A DNA stretch of 64,000 nucleotides from Oscillospiraceae bacterium (lineage in GTDB: Bacteria > Bacillota > Clostridia > Oscillospirales > Ruminococcaceae), in the NCBI GenBank assembly GCA_016298065.1, contig JAEDDN010000004.1, forward strand, positions 1 through 64,000, written 5' to 3'. Made by a program: the position numbers and the translations under genes. The notes under the pieces were generated by a model. The model was not told where the DNA came from, did no database searches, and worked only from the letters and a program-made list of their open reading frames with translations. Positions 1-8,225 of this stretch are shown piece after piece. How positions within the stretch are numbered: position 1 is the first letter of the stretch; each line of letters begins with the position of its first letter.

Positions 1-642
1 AAGGCAGGGCTGGAAACAGTTCCTGCCTTTATTTATGCCCTCGATAGGGATGCCGCCGCCATTGCCGTGGTGGACAGCAACCTGCACAGGGAGCATATCC
101 TGCCGTCTGAAAAAGCGTTTGCGTACAAGATGAAATTCGACGCTATGAGCCATCAGGGGAAAACTTCGTGCCAAGTTGGCACGAAGTCACGCACCGATGA
201 GCAGATGGCAGAAAACTCTGATGATAGTGCGAGACAAATTCAGCGCTATATCCGCCTGACCAATCTGATCCCGGAACTGCTCATGCTGATGGATGAAGGA
301 AAGATCGCCCTTTCCGTCGGCGTGGAGCTTTCGTTCCTGCCGGAGCAGTTTCAGTATGACGTTTTGGAAATTTGCGATATGAACGACTGCACGCCGTCCT
401 ACTCTCAAAGCTGGCATCTGCATCAGTTTTACAAGGACGGTGTTTTGGATAAGTATCTGATTTTCAAGACGCTTTCCGAAGAGAAAGCAAATCAGCGGGA
501 GACGGTGAAAGTTCCGATGGATCGCCTGCGTGATATCGTTCCCGAAAGTTACACCGTCAAGCAGACCGAAGATTTCTTAATCAAAGCGGCTGAGTATTAC
601 CACCGGAATATCATCCGTCAGCGCAACCGAGATTCGAGATGA
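1..642 (+). CDS. ParB/Spo0J-family partition-like protein, 5' end outside window
   Basis: The reading frame is open from base 1, so the gene starts upstream of the window and the GTG at 67 is not its true start. The visible part carries the ParB core: an AVVDSNLHRE motif followed by ILPSEKAFAYKMK, as in ParB nuclease-fold proteins, then the helix-turn-helix region (QIQRYIRLTNLIPELLMLMD). ParB proteins bind parS-like DNA and work with ParA in segregation; copies carried by integrative conjugative elements are common in Firmicutes. It is followed by a TnpW-like gene and a serine recombinase, which places it in the right-hand module of a mobile element. The codon use is more GC-rich than in genes beyond 2.9 kb. 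The family is clear, but its role in this element is inferred. Confidence 0.88.
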   Translation, partial: KAGLETVPAFIYALDRDAAAIAVVDSNLHREHILPSEKAFAYKMKFDAMSHQGKTSCQVGTKSRTDEQMAENSDDSARQIQRYIRLTNLIPELLMLMDEGKIALSVGVELSFLPEQFQYDVLEICDMNDCTPSYSQSWHLHQFYKDGVLDKYLIFKTLSEEKANQRETVKVPMDRLRDIVPESYTVKQTEDFLIKAAEYYHRNIIRQRNRDSR

Positions 643-659
643 AAAAGGAGGGAACGAAT

Positions 660-845
660 ATGAACGAGAAAGAAAAATATTTGTTTGAAGAACGTGTGCC
701 GGATACCGACGATAAAAGGAAAAGCACCTTTTCTATGAAGATCGGCGGTACGGTTTATGATGTTACAACTCATCTGAAAACCGAAGGCAAGCGTACCGTG
801 CTGAATCAGTTCAAAGCGTTATTGCTGGCAAATCAGTATCTGTAA
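660..845 (+). CDS. TnpW-like transposon-encoded small protein
   Basis: This encodes a 61-residue protein. The ATG at 660 is chosen over one at 639 because AAGGAGGG ends about 8 nt before it; the 639 start would overlap the ParB stop. The core MKIGGTVYDVTTHLKTEGK resembles the small TnpW proteins of Tn4451/Tn1549-type elements, which share a K(I/V)GGTxYxVxxHF pattern and a short C-terminal helix. The function of TnpW is not known. Its position between a ParB-family gene and a large serine recombinase is the arrangement seen at the right end of such elements, and this context is part of the identification. Confidence 0.7.
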   Translation: MNEKEKYLFEERVPDTDDKRKSTFSMKIGGTVYDVTTHLKTEGKRTVLNQFKALLLANQYL

Positions 846-870
846 TCAGCACATTTGAAATAATACACGG

Positions 871-903
871 AGCGCAGTAAGGTATTATTACCATTGCTGC
901 GCT
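871..903 (+). terminator. Stem-loop between TnpW-like gene and recombinase
   Basis: AGCGCAGTAA (871-880) and TTGCTGCGCT (894-903) pair with one G-U, followed by TTTTGG. It may be a weak terminator or an RNA structure ahead of the recombinase. The U-run is poor. Confidence 0.4.
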
Positions 904-930
904 TTTGGTTGTCGGAAAGGAGATTATGAA

Positions 931-2637
931 ATGACAACAGCAACTAAATTACAAGAGCAAGAAGAATTACTGACGGCTTTATATTGTCGTCTTTCGGTAG
1001 ATGATATCAAAGAGGATGCCGAAGAAAACGAGTCGAATTCCATAAAAAATCAGAAAACCATTTTAGAGGACTACTGCAAGAAAAACGGTATAACGAACTA
1101 TCAGTTTTTCGTAGACGACGGTATTTCGGGCACTACTTTTAACCGTCCGGACTTTAAGCGGATGGAAGAAATGGTGGAAGCCGGGATTATCGGCAGGATC
1201 GTAGTCAAAGACCTCTCCCGTTTTGGTCGTGAGCAGGTCGAAATGGGGCGTCTGACGCAGGTGGTATATCCCACGCTTGGTGTAACTTTCATTTCTCTGC
1301 AGGAAAACGTAAACAGCAAAACCGGTGCCGGTATGGAAATGATGCCGTTTTATAACATTTTCAATGAATGGTATGCGGCACAGACCAGTCAGAAGATCCG
1401 TCAGGTTTGGAAAACAAAATCCGAGCACGGCGAGCGCGTTTCTCCCGCTGTCCCGTATGGTTACAAGAAATCCGATACGGACAAGAAAAAATGGTTGATT
1501 GATGAACCTGCAGCGGTAATTGTGAAAAGAATCTACGCCTTATGTCTGAACGGCAGAGGTCCTTCACAAATCGCTCGGCAGTTAGAAAAGGAGAAAGTTC
1601 CCGTACCGTCTGCTTATTATGACAGCATTGGGAGAAAGCATTCTGCGAAAACACCTGCCAATATTTATGGATGGGATCAAAGGACAGTTGTAAGTATTTT
1701 GGAAAACCGACAATATACCGGCTGTACGGTAAACTTCAAATCCACGACTGTCAGTTACAAGGTTCACAAGAAAATTTATAACCCTACCGAAAGCCAGCAA
1801 ATCATTCCTAATACACAGGAGGCAATTATTTCATAGGAAGTATGGCTGAAAGTGCAGGAAATACGAGAGCATCGTATCCGCCCGACTGCTACCGGAAAGA
1901 CAAGCAAATTCGCAGGGCTTCTCTACTGCGCAGACTGTGGTGCAAAGCTCCACTATTGCGCAGCGAAAAGTATGACCGCAGAACAGGAATGTTACCGCTG
2001 TTCCAATTACAAAAGCGGGCGTGGGACTTGTAAAATCCATTATATCCGAAACATAGTTCTTGAAAAGATTGTTTTGGAAGCAATCAGCGATTTCGTTGAT
2101 TTTGTCCGTTGTTACGAACCGGTATTTCTGTATATGCTGGCAAAGAAGAATGATTCAGTTCGGCAGGCAGAATATCAGCGGCTTCAGCAGTTTGTACGTA
2201 ACGGTGAAAAACGTATTGATGAAATTGATCGTCTGATTGAATCTCTGTATGAGGATCGGGTTCTCAGAAATGTGGAAGATTCCCGTTATCAGCGTATGAT
2301 GCAGAAATACGAAAAGGAGCAACGTGAGCTGGCGGCGGAAGTTGAGAACGCCAAAGTCGAATTGCAGTCCGCCGATCAGAAAACCGTTGATCTCCGCCTG
2401 CTTTTGAAAACTGTCCGGGAGATCACGGAAGTAAAGGAACTGACCTCCGGACTTGTTCATTCGCTCATTGAGAGAATTGAAGTCCACAACAACGATAAAA
2501 GCAACGGTCATTGCCACGTGAAGGTCGATATATATTTCTCCGTTGTCGGTATGATGGATATCCCCGATGAAAAGGAAACCCGGGCGATGATGGAAGAGGT
2601 TAAAAAGAATCCGCAGAAATACAGATATGTGGCGTAA
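931..2637 (+). pseudogene. Large serine recombinase (TndX/TnpX-like), interrupted by an in-frame TAG
   Basis: This is a site-specific integrase that would insert and excise the element. The N-terminal resolvase domain (residues about 15-160) has YCRLS with the catalytic serine at residue 22, a DDGISGTTFNRP segment and KDLSRFGRE. The recombinase domain follows (PYGYKK, residues about 175-300). After residue 301 there is a TAG at 1834-1836 in the same frame. The frame then continues without shift to 2637 (EVWLKVQEIREHR, a zinc-ribbon pair CADC and CYRC near residues 330-365, then a long coiled coil). The full frame is 568 sense codons if the TAG is read through, a normal length for this family. 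The protein is therefore either truncated at 301 residues without zinc ribbon and coiled coil, read through, or affected by a sequence error. An internal start at 1852 lacks a clear ribosome site. Confidence 0.85.
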
Positions 2638-2640
2638 AAA

Positions 2641-2685
2641 GAAGAAAGGTGTAACCCCGATTTCTCGGGATTACACCAATTCTTC
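2641..2685. repeat. Inverted repeat after the recombinase gene
   Basis: GGTGTAACCCCGA (2648-2660) pairs with TCGGGATTACACC (2665-2677) through one G-U, and the outer GAAGAA/TTCTTC extends the stem to 2641-2685. There is no U-run on the plus strand (AAAAAAGA follows), while the minus strand reads into T-rich DNA. It lies only 4 bases after the recombinase stop, near the inferred element end, so it may be a terminator or an element-end structure. Confidence 0.55.
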
Positions 2686-2710
2686 AAAAAAGATCCTTAC
2701 GGGACGTCGG
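2686..2710. other. Inferred right attachment junction of the integrative element
   Basis: Upstream is element DNA ending after the recombinase. Downstream, from about 2703, an open frame matches the C-terminal part of a Doc/Fic toxin. The switch must fall between the recombinase hairpin and the first Doc-like codons (D-V-G-I-Y-V-M). A GA dinucleotide at 2703-2704 (GGGACGTCGG) would fit the GA core used by TndX/TnpX-type recombinases, but the exact crossover cannot be fixed without the other end or an empty site. Confidence 0.5.
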
Positions 2711-2858
2711 CATTTATGTTATGCTTTCTTTTCTCGAAATGAATGGAATCAGAATTAGTTGTACCGACGAAGAGATTGTTCAAATCGGTTTATCTGTTGC
2801 TGGCGGAACTATGGGTTACGAACAGCTTTTAGCATGGGTTATAGACCATAGGGAATAA
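2703..2858 (+). pseudogene. doc: C-terminal remnant of a death-on-curing (Doc/Fic) toxin gene
   Basis: In the frame ending with TAA at 2856-2858 the sequence reads VGIYVMLSFLEMNGI, then CTDEEIVQIGL, VAGGTMGYEQLLAW and a terminal HRE. This matches the segment that follows the HxFxDGNKR catalytic motif in Doc-type Fic proteins, AMP/phosphotransferase toxins of type II toxin-antitoxin pairs. The catalytic motif and the whole N-terminal part are missing: upstream sequence belongs to the integrative element. The remnant has no start codon with a ribosome site and cannot make an active toxin. The N-terminal half, and any antitoxin gene, would be expected at the left end of the element outside the window. 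Confidence 0.75.
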
Positions 2859-2898
2859 GTAAGAAGTCCTGTTGCATTCGCAACGGGACTTCTTACTT
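2857..2898 (+). terminator. Terminator of the disrupted doc-like gene
   Basis: A long hairpin overlaps the stop codon: AAGTAAGAAGTCCTGTTGC (2857-2875), loop ATTC, and GCAACGGGACTTCTTACTT (2880-2898), with one G-U pair. T/A-rich sequence follows. It probably belonged to the intact toxin operon. Confidence 0.7.
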
Positions 2899-2951
2899 AT
2901 AATATCCCTTATTTATTCCTTCTGTATGTTCCGTTTTTATCTATATTTCTA

Positions 2952-2980
2952 TTGTAAAAATAAAATAAAAATGATAAAAT
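2952..2980 (+). promoter_or_regulatory. Sigma-A-like promoter for the thioesterase gene
   Basis: TTGTAA (2952-2957), a 17-base spacer and TAAAAT (2975-2980), 33 bases ahead of the 3014 start. Confidence 0.55.
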
Positions 2981-3013
2981 TTATTAAACGTAAATACTTA
3001 AAAGAGGTGCATT

Positions 3014-3433
3014 ATGGAGTTTGTATACCGCAGGAAGATAAATTATTATGAAACCGATAAAATGGGAGTTGTTCATCATTCAAATTATATAAGGTTTTTA
3101 GAGGAAGCAAGAATGATGTGGATGGAGGCGGCCGGCTTGCCTATGAACGAATTAGAGGCTTTAGGATATACGATTCCGACGCTTGAAGTAAACTGTAAAT
3201 ATAAATATCACGTCACAAGCTCTGATGTAATAATTATAAAGCCTATAATCACCGAGTATAACGGCTTTAGAATTACTCTGACATATATAATTACCGACGA
3301 AAAAACCGGCAATATTGTTACAGAGGCTTATACAAAGCACTGCTTTACAGACGCACATCTAAAGCCGGTAAATATGAAAAAGCACAATGCCAAAATACAC
3401 GAGGTGTTTGAAAAAATATCTGATAGTAACTAA
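3014..3433 (+). CDS. Acyl-CoA thioesterase, YbgC/4-hydroxybenzoyl-CoA thioesterase type
   Basis: This 139-residue protein is of hotdog-fold length. The N-terminal YYETDKMGVVHHSNYIRFLE motif (residues 11-30) is the signature of the YbgC/FadM family, with Asp15 as the catalytic acid. Such enzymes hydrolyse short- or medium-chain acyl-CoA or acyl-ACP thioesters in the cytoplasm; the substrate cannot be read from sequence. AGAGGTG precedes the ATG. It has its own promoter, and 19 bases separate its stop from the transglutaminase-like lipoprotein gene, so the two may be co-transcribed. Confidence 0.88.
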   Translation: MEFVYRRKINYYETDKMGVVHHSNYIRFLEEARMMWMEAAGLPMNELEALGYTIPTLEVNCKYKYHVTSSDVIIIKPIITEYNGFRITLTYIITDEKTGNIVTEAYTKHCFTDAHLKPVNMKKHNAKIHEVFEKISDSN

Positions 3434-3452
3434 ATATTTAATCGGAGAATTT

Positions 3453-4619
3453 ATGAACGTATTTTTTAAAAAGCTTACAAAAAGACTTGTAAGCGTTATT
3501 ATAGTCTTTGCGATTATATTTACGCTCGGCGGCTGTTTTAATGAGCCTGAACCGAAGCGTTATGACGAAACCCGCTTTGCGTATACTGAGCTTACCGAAC
3601 AAGAAAAGACGCTTTATGTGCTGATGAAAGAGGCTGTCTTTAACTATGACGATGTTCTTACAAAAGGCTTCGGCACGCTTAGCGTCGAAGATGTCACCAA
3701 GGTGTACGAATATCTGCTTATTGATTACCCTGAAATTTTTTGGGTGTCGGGGCACTCTGTTATAGACTACGAGGAAAAAGATGACCTTGTAACCGTAACG
3801 GGCTTTGAGTTTGAGTACACTATGACTAACAAGGAAGCTAATGAATATATTACCGAAATAGAAAGCATAACCGCACCGTTTTTAACCGAAGCGCAAGCTA
3901 TGAGTACAGATTATCAAAAGGTTTTATCCGCTTACGAATATATAATAACGCTTTGCGAATACGATAACGACACTTACGATTTATTTATGTCGGGGAATAT
4001 AGACGATATTTCGTTACTACCGCATAACATTGTAGGTGTGTTTGTAGACAATAAGGCAGTCTGTGCGGGATATGCAAAGGCTTTCCAGTATCTGCTTAAT
4101 AAGCTTGATATTCCCGTAATATATGTAACAGGCGAGACCGAAGATCAATCTCACGCTTGGAACGAGGTTTGTATAGACGGCGACTGGTATTTTATTGATA
4201 TCACTTGGGGAGATATGGTTTATTCGGGTACAGAAGCCTTGTCGGACATTTCTTACAATTATTTTGGGCTGACAACAAATGAGCTTTTACGAACACATAC
4301 CGTAACCTCAGAACTTGATTTGCCCGAATGTACCGCTACTTACTACGACTATTACCGCTACAACAATCTGTTTTTGGAAAGCTATGATTTTAATGAGGTA
4401 AATAGAATAGTAAGCTTGGCAATAGAAAGCTCTCAGAGTAGCGTTCAAATGAAATTTGCTTCTTCTCAAGCACTGAGTAATGCGATGCAACAGCTTTTTG
4501 AAAATCAGGACATATTTGATATTTATGAGCCTTACTCGGATATTTTAGTATCTGATTCCGCACGATATGTCGCAGACCAAGAGGGCTTGGTTTTAAAACT
4601 TATATTTGATTATAAATAA
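3453..4619 (+). CDS. Transglutaminase-like domain lipoprotein
   Basis: An ATG further upstream (3387) lies inside the thioesterase gene. The start at 3453 has CGGAG 6 bases before it and begins a proper signal peptide: KKLTKR, then a hydrophobic stretch and the lipobox LGGC with Cys28. The 388-residue mature region contains a transglutaminase/protease-like core: Cys204 in AVCAGYAKAFQYL, His234 in SHAWNEV, Asp249 in YFIDITWGD. This triad is typical of secreted transglutaminase-like proteins (cysteine protease or cross-linking fold) in Firmicutes. It should be anchored on the outer face of the membrane. The C-terminal 120 residues are not recognised. The target is unknown. Confidence 0.85.
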   Translation: MNVFFKKLTKRLVSVIIVFAIIFTLGGCFNEPEPKRYDETRFAYTELTEQEKTLYVLMKEAVFNYDDVLTKGFGTLSVEDVTKVYEYLLIDYPEIFWVSGHSVIDYEEKDDLVTVTGFEFEYTMTNKEANEYITEIESITAPFLTEAQAMSTDYQKVLSAYEYIITLCEYDNDTYDLFMSGNIDDISLLPHNIVGVFVDNKAVCAGYAKAFQYLLNKLDIPVIYVTGETEDQSHAWNEVCIDGDWYFIDITWGDMVYSGTEALSDISYNYFGLTTNELLRTHTVTSELDLPECTATYYDYYRYNNLFLESYDFNEVNRIVSLAIESSQSSVQMKFASSQALSNAMQQLFENQDIFDIYEPYSDILVSDSARYVADQEGLVLKLIFDYK

Positions 4620-4652
4620 AAAAGTTCCTTTCTTTAAGAAAGGAACTTTTTT
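4618..4652. terminator. Bidirectional terminator
   Basis: AAAAAAGTTCCTTTC (4618-4632) pairs with GAAAGGAACTTTTTT (4638-4652). A/T tracts on both sides serve the lipoprotein gene on the plus strand and the ABC operon on the minus strand. Confidence 0.85.
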
Positions 4653-4673
4653 AATAGGAGAAAATAGGTGCCG

Positions 4674-6752
4674 TTAACGGCTTATGTATTCCTCACGGAA
4701 AAAGCGCTTGAATTCAAATAGCTCCTCTATATCTACATCCTTTAAAGCAAGCTTCATATCAAGACCTTCATAATATGGATCGTTGAAGTTTTGTATAGAT
4801 ACAATCACATAAGAACCGTATACCGAAATAGGCTTGTCGTCAATATTATCTAACACAAAGTCAATACATTCCATATCGTTTGAGGTTAAGTATTCATCTT
4901 CGTGATAATACGAGTATGTGGCATAGGTGTTTGAATCTTTATCGTAAATACATAAATAAAAACTAAGATCATATATATCATCATTTTCCTTAAGGCTTTT
5001 TAATGCTTCAATTTGATCCTTGTTTTGCTCATAAACATATTGATAATATTTTTCGCATGCCTTAGGCGTCGTAGCCGGAGAAAGAGGAATAGATATGTAA
5101 TACTGCTTATTATTTACCGTAGTCTGATAATGAAGAAAGTCGGTAGAATTTGCATTATCGCTCATAACGACTTCGTACCAAGTTTCAAAATCGGCTTTTT
5201 TAATCTCTTTTTGCATACATTTAAAGATTTCTTCCATCTGCTCATCGGATAATGTAACACCGGACATATACATTGTATTTTCGATAGGTTTAGGAAGATT
5301 TAAGAAAAGCTCTCTGTAATTTTTATCATTCCATAATACATCGTAAACAGCGCTTAATTTATCGGAGGGGATAAATATACTGCGGTATTTAGTTTGTGTT
5401 TTGGTTTTAATCTTAACATCTAAAGAGGTATATTTGTCGGAATAATATTTATTATAATATAAATCCTCGTGCTCTTTAAAGGTATCTACACAGTCCTTAA
5501 GGCTATCGGATATAAGTTCATTAACTTTAGCGTCTTTAATTTCATAAGAGTTTGCGGATAAATTTACATATTCGCTATAGGTTAGAGAGTACCAATAACT
5601 GTAACTGTCGGTCAGACAAACGCTCTGAATTTCCTTGGCGGACGGTGTAAAGTTAAGCTCTATATTACAGCCGATATTAAGTCCTAATATCAAAGCTATG
5701 TTTAATATCGCAACAATCAAAAGCCCCGGAATTGCACGGAGTAAATTTTTTAACTTTTTCGTGGTAAGAAGCTCATAAATAAAGTAAATAAATATTGCAA
5801 TAAGATATAAAACAACATATCCAAAAAACATTTCGGGGCTAAAAATATCGTCCTCGCTTGTAATCATCACTCCGCAGATAAATAAGCAGAAGGTCATTGT
5901 TATAATTATTCGGTATGCAGCCTGCATAAACCTGTTTGGAGCCGAATGTGAAGCGACCTCGCTTTTGCGTATTTTAAATAATATACATCCGATAAGTGCA
6001 TATACTATGGCAATGAAAGCCGTATATATAATGCCCTTTACATTGTAAATCGCTTCTGAAATATCCCCGCCTGATAACACGCCCGATAAAAAGAAATTTA
6101 TAAATATATTTAAGCCGTTTTCCATAGGGTTAGCTACAAAAACAGGGATTTTATACGAGACAATCATATTGATTATATAGTATACAAATCGAGGCAGGAA
6201 TAATATAAGTAACGATACAACAACATTGTTAAATAAAGTACCGGTTATAGACATCGCAATAAGTATCGACGATACTACAAGCAAACTTGCCACAAAGCAA
6301 AATAACATCAGCATAAAAAAGGATTTAGGCATTAGGGTAAAAAACTTATTAAGAATAAGATTTACAATTATCGAAATAACACCCGAGCTTAAAATAATAA
6401 ATGCAATCCACGTCATTACAGCGGCAAAAAAGCTTAAAAACAGCGATACTCTCGAATGTGGCAAAGCGTGATAAAAGTCGCTTGAATTACGCTTATTTAA
6501 AAAGCTGAATAAAGATAAGGTCATAATAGGCGCAACAACAATAAAGGTAAGAAATAAAATCGGATGAACCTCTATTCCTGTAACAGCACTGGCGTGAATT
6601 TCACGGGAATTGGCGTTAATGCTTATAGCCGAACCTATAGGTATAAGTAAAGCTTCGATGGCATAAATAATCGAGAATATAATACCGAAGGTTTTTAACT
6701 GCTTTATGCCCTCGAGATAAAGCCCAAGGCTAAAAATTTTACTGTTTTTCAT
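4674..6752 (-). CDS. ABC-2 type transporter permease with large extracytoplasmic domain
   Basis: This 692-residue membrane protein begins with KNSKIFSLGLYLEGIKQLK. The DFYHALPHSR segment near residue 90 recurs in permeases paired with GntR/YtrA-type operons. The N-terminal 370 residues contain about nine hydrophobic segments. After about residue 370 comes a hydrophilic stretch of 300 residues rich in Tyr, Asp and Lys that should face the outside. The gene is last in a three-gene minus-strand operon, 14 bases after the ATPase gene, whose product it presumably partners. By analogy to YtrABCDEF-type systems it may handle cell-envelope stress or antibiotics; the substrate is unknown. Confidence 0.8.
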   Translation of the reverse strand: MKNSKIFSLGLYLEGIKQLKTFGIIFSIIYAIEALLIPIGSAISINANSREIHASAVTGIEVHPILFLTFIVVAPIMTLSLFSFLNKRNSSDFYHALPHSRVSLFLSFFAAVMTWIAFIILSSGVISIIVNLILNKFFTLMPKSFFMLMLFCFVASLLVVSSILIAMSITGTLFNNVVVSLLILFLPRFVYYIINMIVSYKIPVFVANPMENGLNIFINFFLSGVLSGGDISEAIYNVKGIIYTAFIAIVYALIGCILFKIRKSEVASHSAPNRFMQAAYRIIITMTFCLFICGVMITSEDDIFSPEMFFGYVVLYLIAIFIYFIYELLTTKKLKNLLRAIPGLLIVAILNIALILGLNIGCNIELNFTPSAKEIQSVCLTDSYSYWYSLTYSEYVNLSANSYEIKDAKVNELISDSLKDCVDTFKEHEDLYYNKYYSDKYTSLDVKIKTKTQTKYRSIFIPSDKLSAVYDVLWNDKNYRELFLNLPKPIENTMYMSGVTLSDEQMEEIFKCMQKEIKKADFETWYEVVMSDNANSTDFLHYQTTVNNKQYYISIPLSPATTPKACEKYYQYVYEQNKDQIEALKSLKENDDIYDLSFYLCIYDKDSNTYATYSYYHEDEYLTSNDMECIDFVLDNIDDKPISVYGSYVIVSIQNFNDPYYEGLDMKLALKDVDIEELFEFKRFFREEYISR

Positions 6753-6766
6753 AGTCTTATATCTCC

Positions 6767-7660
6767 TTATTCCAGATTAAACGAATAGCCTAAGGTTTCC
6801 ATCTCGTAAGTAAATACTTCTTCTAAGGACAAAGGCAGTATTTCTAAAAGTGTAGGCGACATACTCTTAAGCTTTTGCAAGGTTTCGTCACGGTCGCCGT
6901 GAACTATCATATTTGAAACAGAGCCGTGCTTTGTAAAATGAACAATATTTATTCCGCTGAATTTATTTTTGTCGTAATCCTCCGAAAAAGCAATCTGTAT
7001 TTTAAACTGAGTAGTTTTTAAATTCTCAACATCGCTTTCGACTACAAGTCCGCCTTTGTGTAAAAGTGCAAGCTGGTCGCAGGTATCTTCAAGCTCTCTT
7101 AATGAGTGAGAGGTAATTATGGCGGTGGCATTTGAGTCCCAAACGTCCTGACAGATAAGATTTTTTACATAGTTTCTCATAATTACGTCAAGTCCGTCAA
7201 AGGTCTCGTCAAATAATATGTAATCGGGGTGGGTTGAAAGAGCCAGTATAGTAGCGGCTTGACGTTTCATACCCTTTGAAAAGGTATTTAAGTGCTTTTT
7301 AGGGTCAAGATTAAAGTCCTTTGTAAGAGCTTCAAATTTTTTCTTATCGAAATTCGGAAATATGTGTGAATACATATTTGCCATACGCTTCATCGTAGCA
7401 CCGCTTAAAAAATATAATTCGTCCGGTATATAAGCCATACGGGATTTTAAAGAGGGATTATCATAAACCGATATGCCGTCTATTGTTATACTGCCGCCAT
7501 CAGCCTTATATACTCCCGTAAGGGCACGCAAAAAGGTGGATTTTCCTGCTCCGTTGGAGCCAACCATACCGTATATACAGCCGTCGTTTATGGTACAGCA
7601 AACATTTTCAAGCGCAGTAAAATTGTCAAATTTCTTAGTTAAATTGTCTACCTTAATCAT
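6767..7660 (-). CDS. ABC transporter ATP-binding protein
   Basis: This 297-residue nucleotide-binding subunit has Walker A GSNGAGKST (residues 34-42), a Q-loop near ISVYDNPS/RMAYIPD, signature FSKGMKRQ and Walker B YILFDETFDGLD. The usual DEPT is DETF here, which keeps the catalytic Glu. The C-terminal 80 residues match the regulatory tail of YtrB-like ATPases. AAGGAG precedes the ATG. The start overlaps the GntR gene by 8 bases, indicating translational coupling, and the permease gene follows after 14 bases. It energises the downstream permease. Confidence 0.9.
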   Translation of the reverse strand: MIKVDNLTKKFDNFTALENVCCTINDGCIYGMVGSNGAGKSTFLRALTGVYKADGGSITIDGISVYDNPSLKSRMAYIPDELYFLSGATMKRMANMYSHIFPNFDKKKFEALTKDFNLDPKKHLNTFSKGMKRQAATILALSTHPDYILFDETFDGLDVIMRNYVKNLICQDVWDSNATAIITSHSLRELEDTCDQLALLHKGGLVVESDVENLKTTQFKIQIAFSEDYDKNKFSGINIVHFTKHGSVSNMIVHGDRDETLQKLKSMSPTLLEILPLSLEEVFTYEMETLGYSFNLE

Positions 7661-8051
7661 CGTTTGTTTGCTCCTTTCTTGTCACTTTTAATTCGTATGC
7701 GTCTGATACGCATTTTAAAATATCTTCCTTCGGTACGCCTGCCAAAGCCATATTACTTAGCATAGCAGTAAGCTCGTCAAGCTTATTAAGGTGCTCTTTT
7801 TTTAATATCTTTAAGGCGTCAGGGCAAACGAAGTACCCCTTTCCGGGTACGGAATGTATAATTCCTTTTGAATCTAATTCCGAATATGCCTTTAAGATAG
7901 TGTTTGGGTTAATGGTAAGATCTATCGATAAGCCTCGTATAGACGGTACCTGTTGCCCGGGTACAATCACGCCGTTTAAGATGAATTTTTTAAGCTGACC
8001 GATTATTTGCTCATAAACGGGCGTCCTTGACATTGTATCAATTTGGAACAT
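7653..8051 (-). CDS. GntR-family regulator, YtrA subfamily
   Basis: This 132-residue protein has an N-terminal winged helix (VYEQIIGQLKKFILNGV, then PSIRGLSIDLTINPNTILKAY) and a short C-terminal two-helix dimerisation region, the YtrA subclass layout. It heads an operon with an ABC ATPase and permease, as ytrA does in Bacillus. A near-palindrome over the transcription start (8078-8091) is a plausible own operator, so it probably represses the operon until an inducer, often a wall-active compound, is present. GGAGGTG lies before the ATG. Confidence 0.88.
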   Translation of the reverse strand: MFQIDTMSRTPVYEQIIGQLKKFILNGVIVPGQQVPSIRGLSIDLTINPNTILKAYSELDSKGIIHSVPGKGYFVCPDALKILKKEHLNKLDELTAMLSNMALAGVPKEDILKCVSDAYELKVTRKEQTNDD

Positions 8052-8077
8052 ATTACACCTCCGTTACAACTGTTCTA

Positions 8078-8125
8078 TGTCATATATAACACCTATATAA
8101 TATCATCTGTTTTTTTGTTTGTCAA
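8078..8125 (-). promoter_or_regulatory. Promoter with operator-like palindrome for the GntR-ABC operon
   Basis: On the minus strand TTGACA (8120-8125), a 17-base spacer and TATTAT (8097-8102). TGTCATATATAACA (8078-8091) just downstream is an inverted repeat broken at one pair and covers the expected start of transcription, a good position for YtrA-type repression. Confidence 0.65.
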
Positions 8126-8142
8126 CTCTTTTTTAAAAAATA

Positions 8143-8172
8143 AAAAAGGAGCTTATAAAACAGCTCCTTTTT
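8143..8172 (-). terminator. Terminator after the beta-CASP hydrolase gene
   Basis: AAAAAGGAGCT (8143-8153) and AGCTCCTTTTT (8162-8172). Read on the minus strand it ends in a T-rich tract. Confidence 0.75.
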
Positions 8173-8225
8173 AATTAACCTTATAGTATTGCCAAAGCAA
8201 AAGAAAAATATTCACTATTTTAAAA

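Noticed and set aside
1063..1428. Minus-strand open frame inside the recombinase gene
   Set aside because: It is a shadow of the serine recombinase, has no ribosome site and no family match.
1842..2033. Short plus-strand open frame overlapping the recombinase break
   Set aside because: It lies in another frame than both recombinase halves and codes nothing recognisable. The break is an in-frame stop, not a frameshift.
3387..3452. Upstream ATG for the transglutaminase-like lipoprotein
   Set aside because: It lies in the thioesterase gene and would bury the signal peptide; the ATG at 3453 has a ribosome site and a proper lipoprotein signal.
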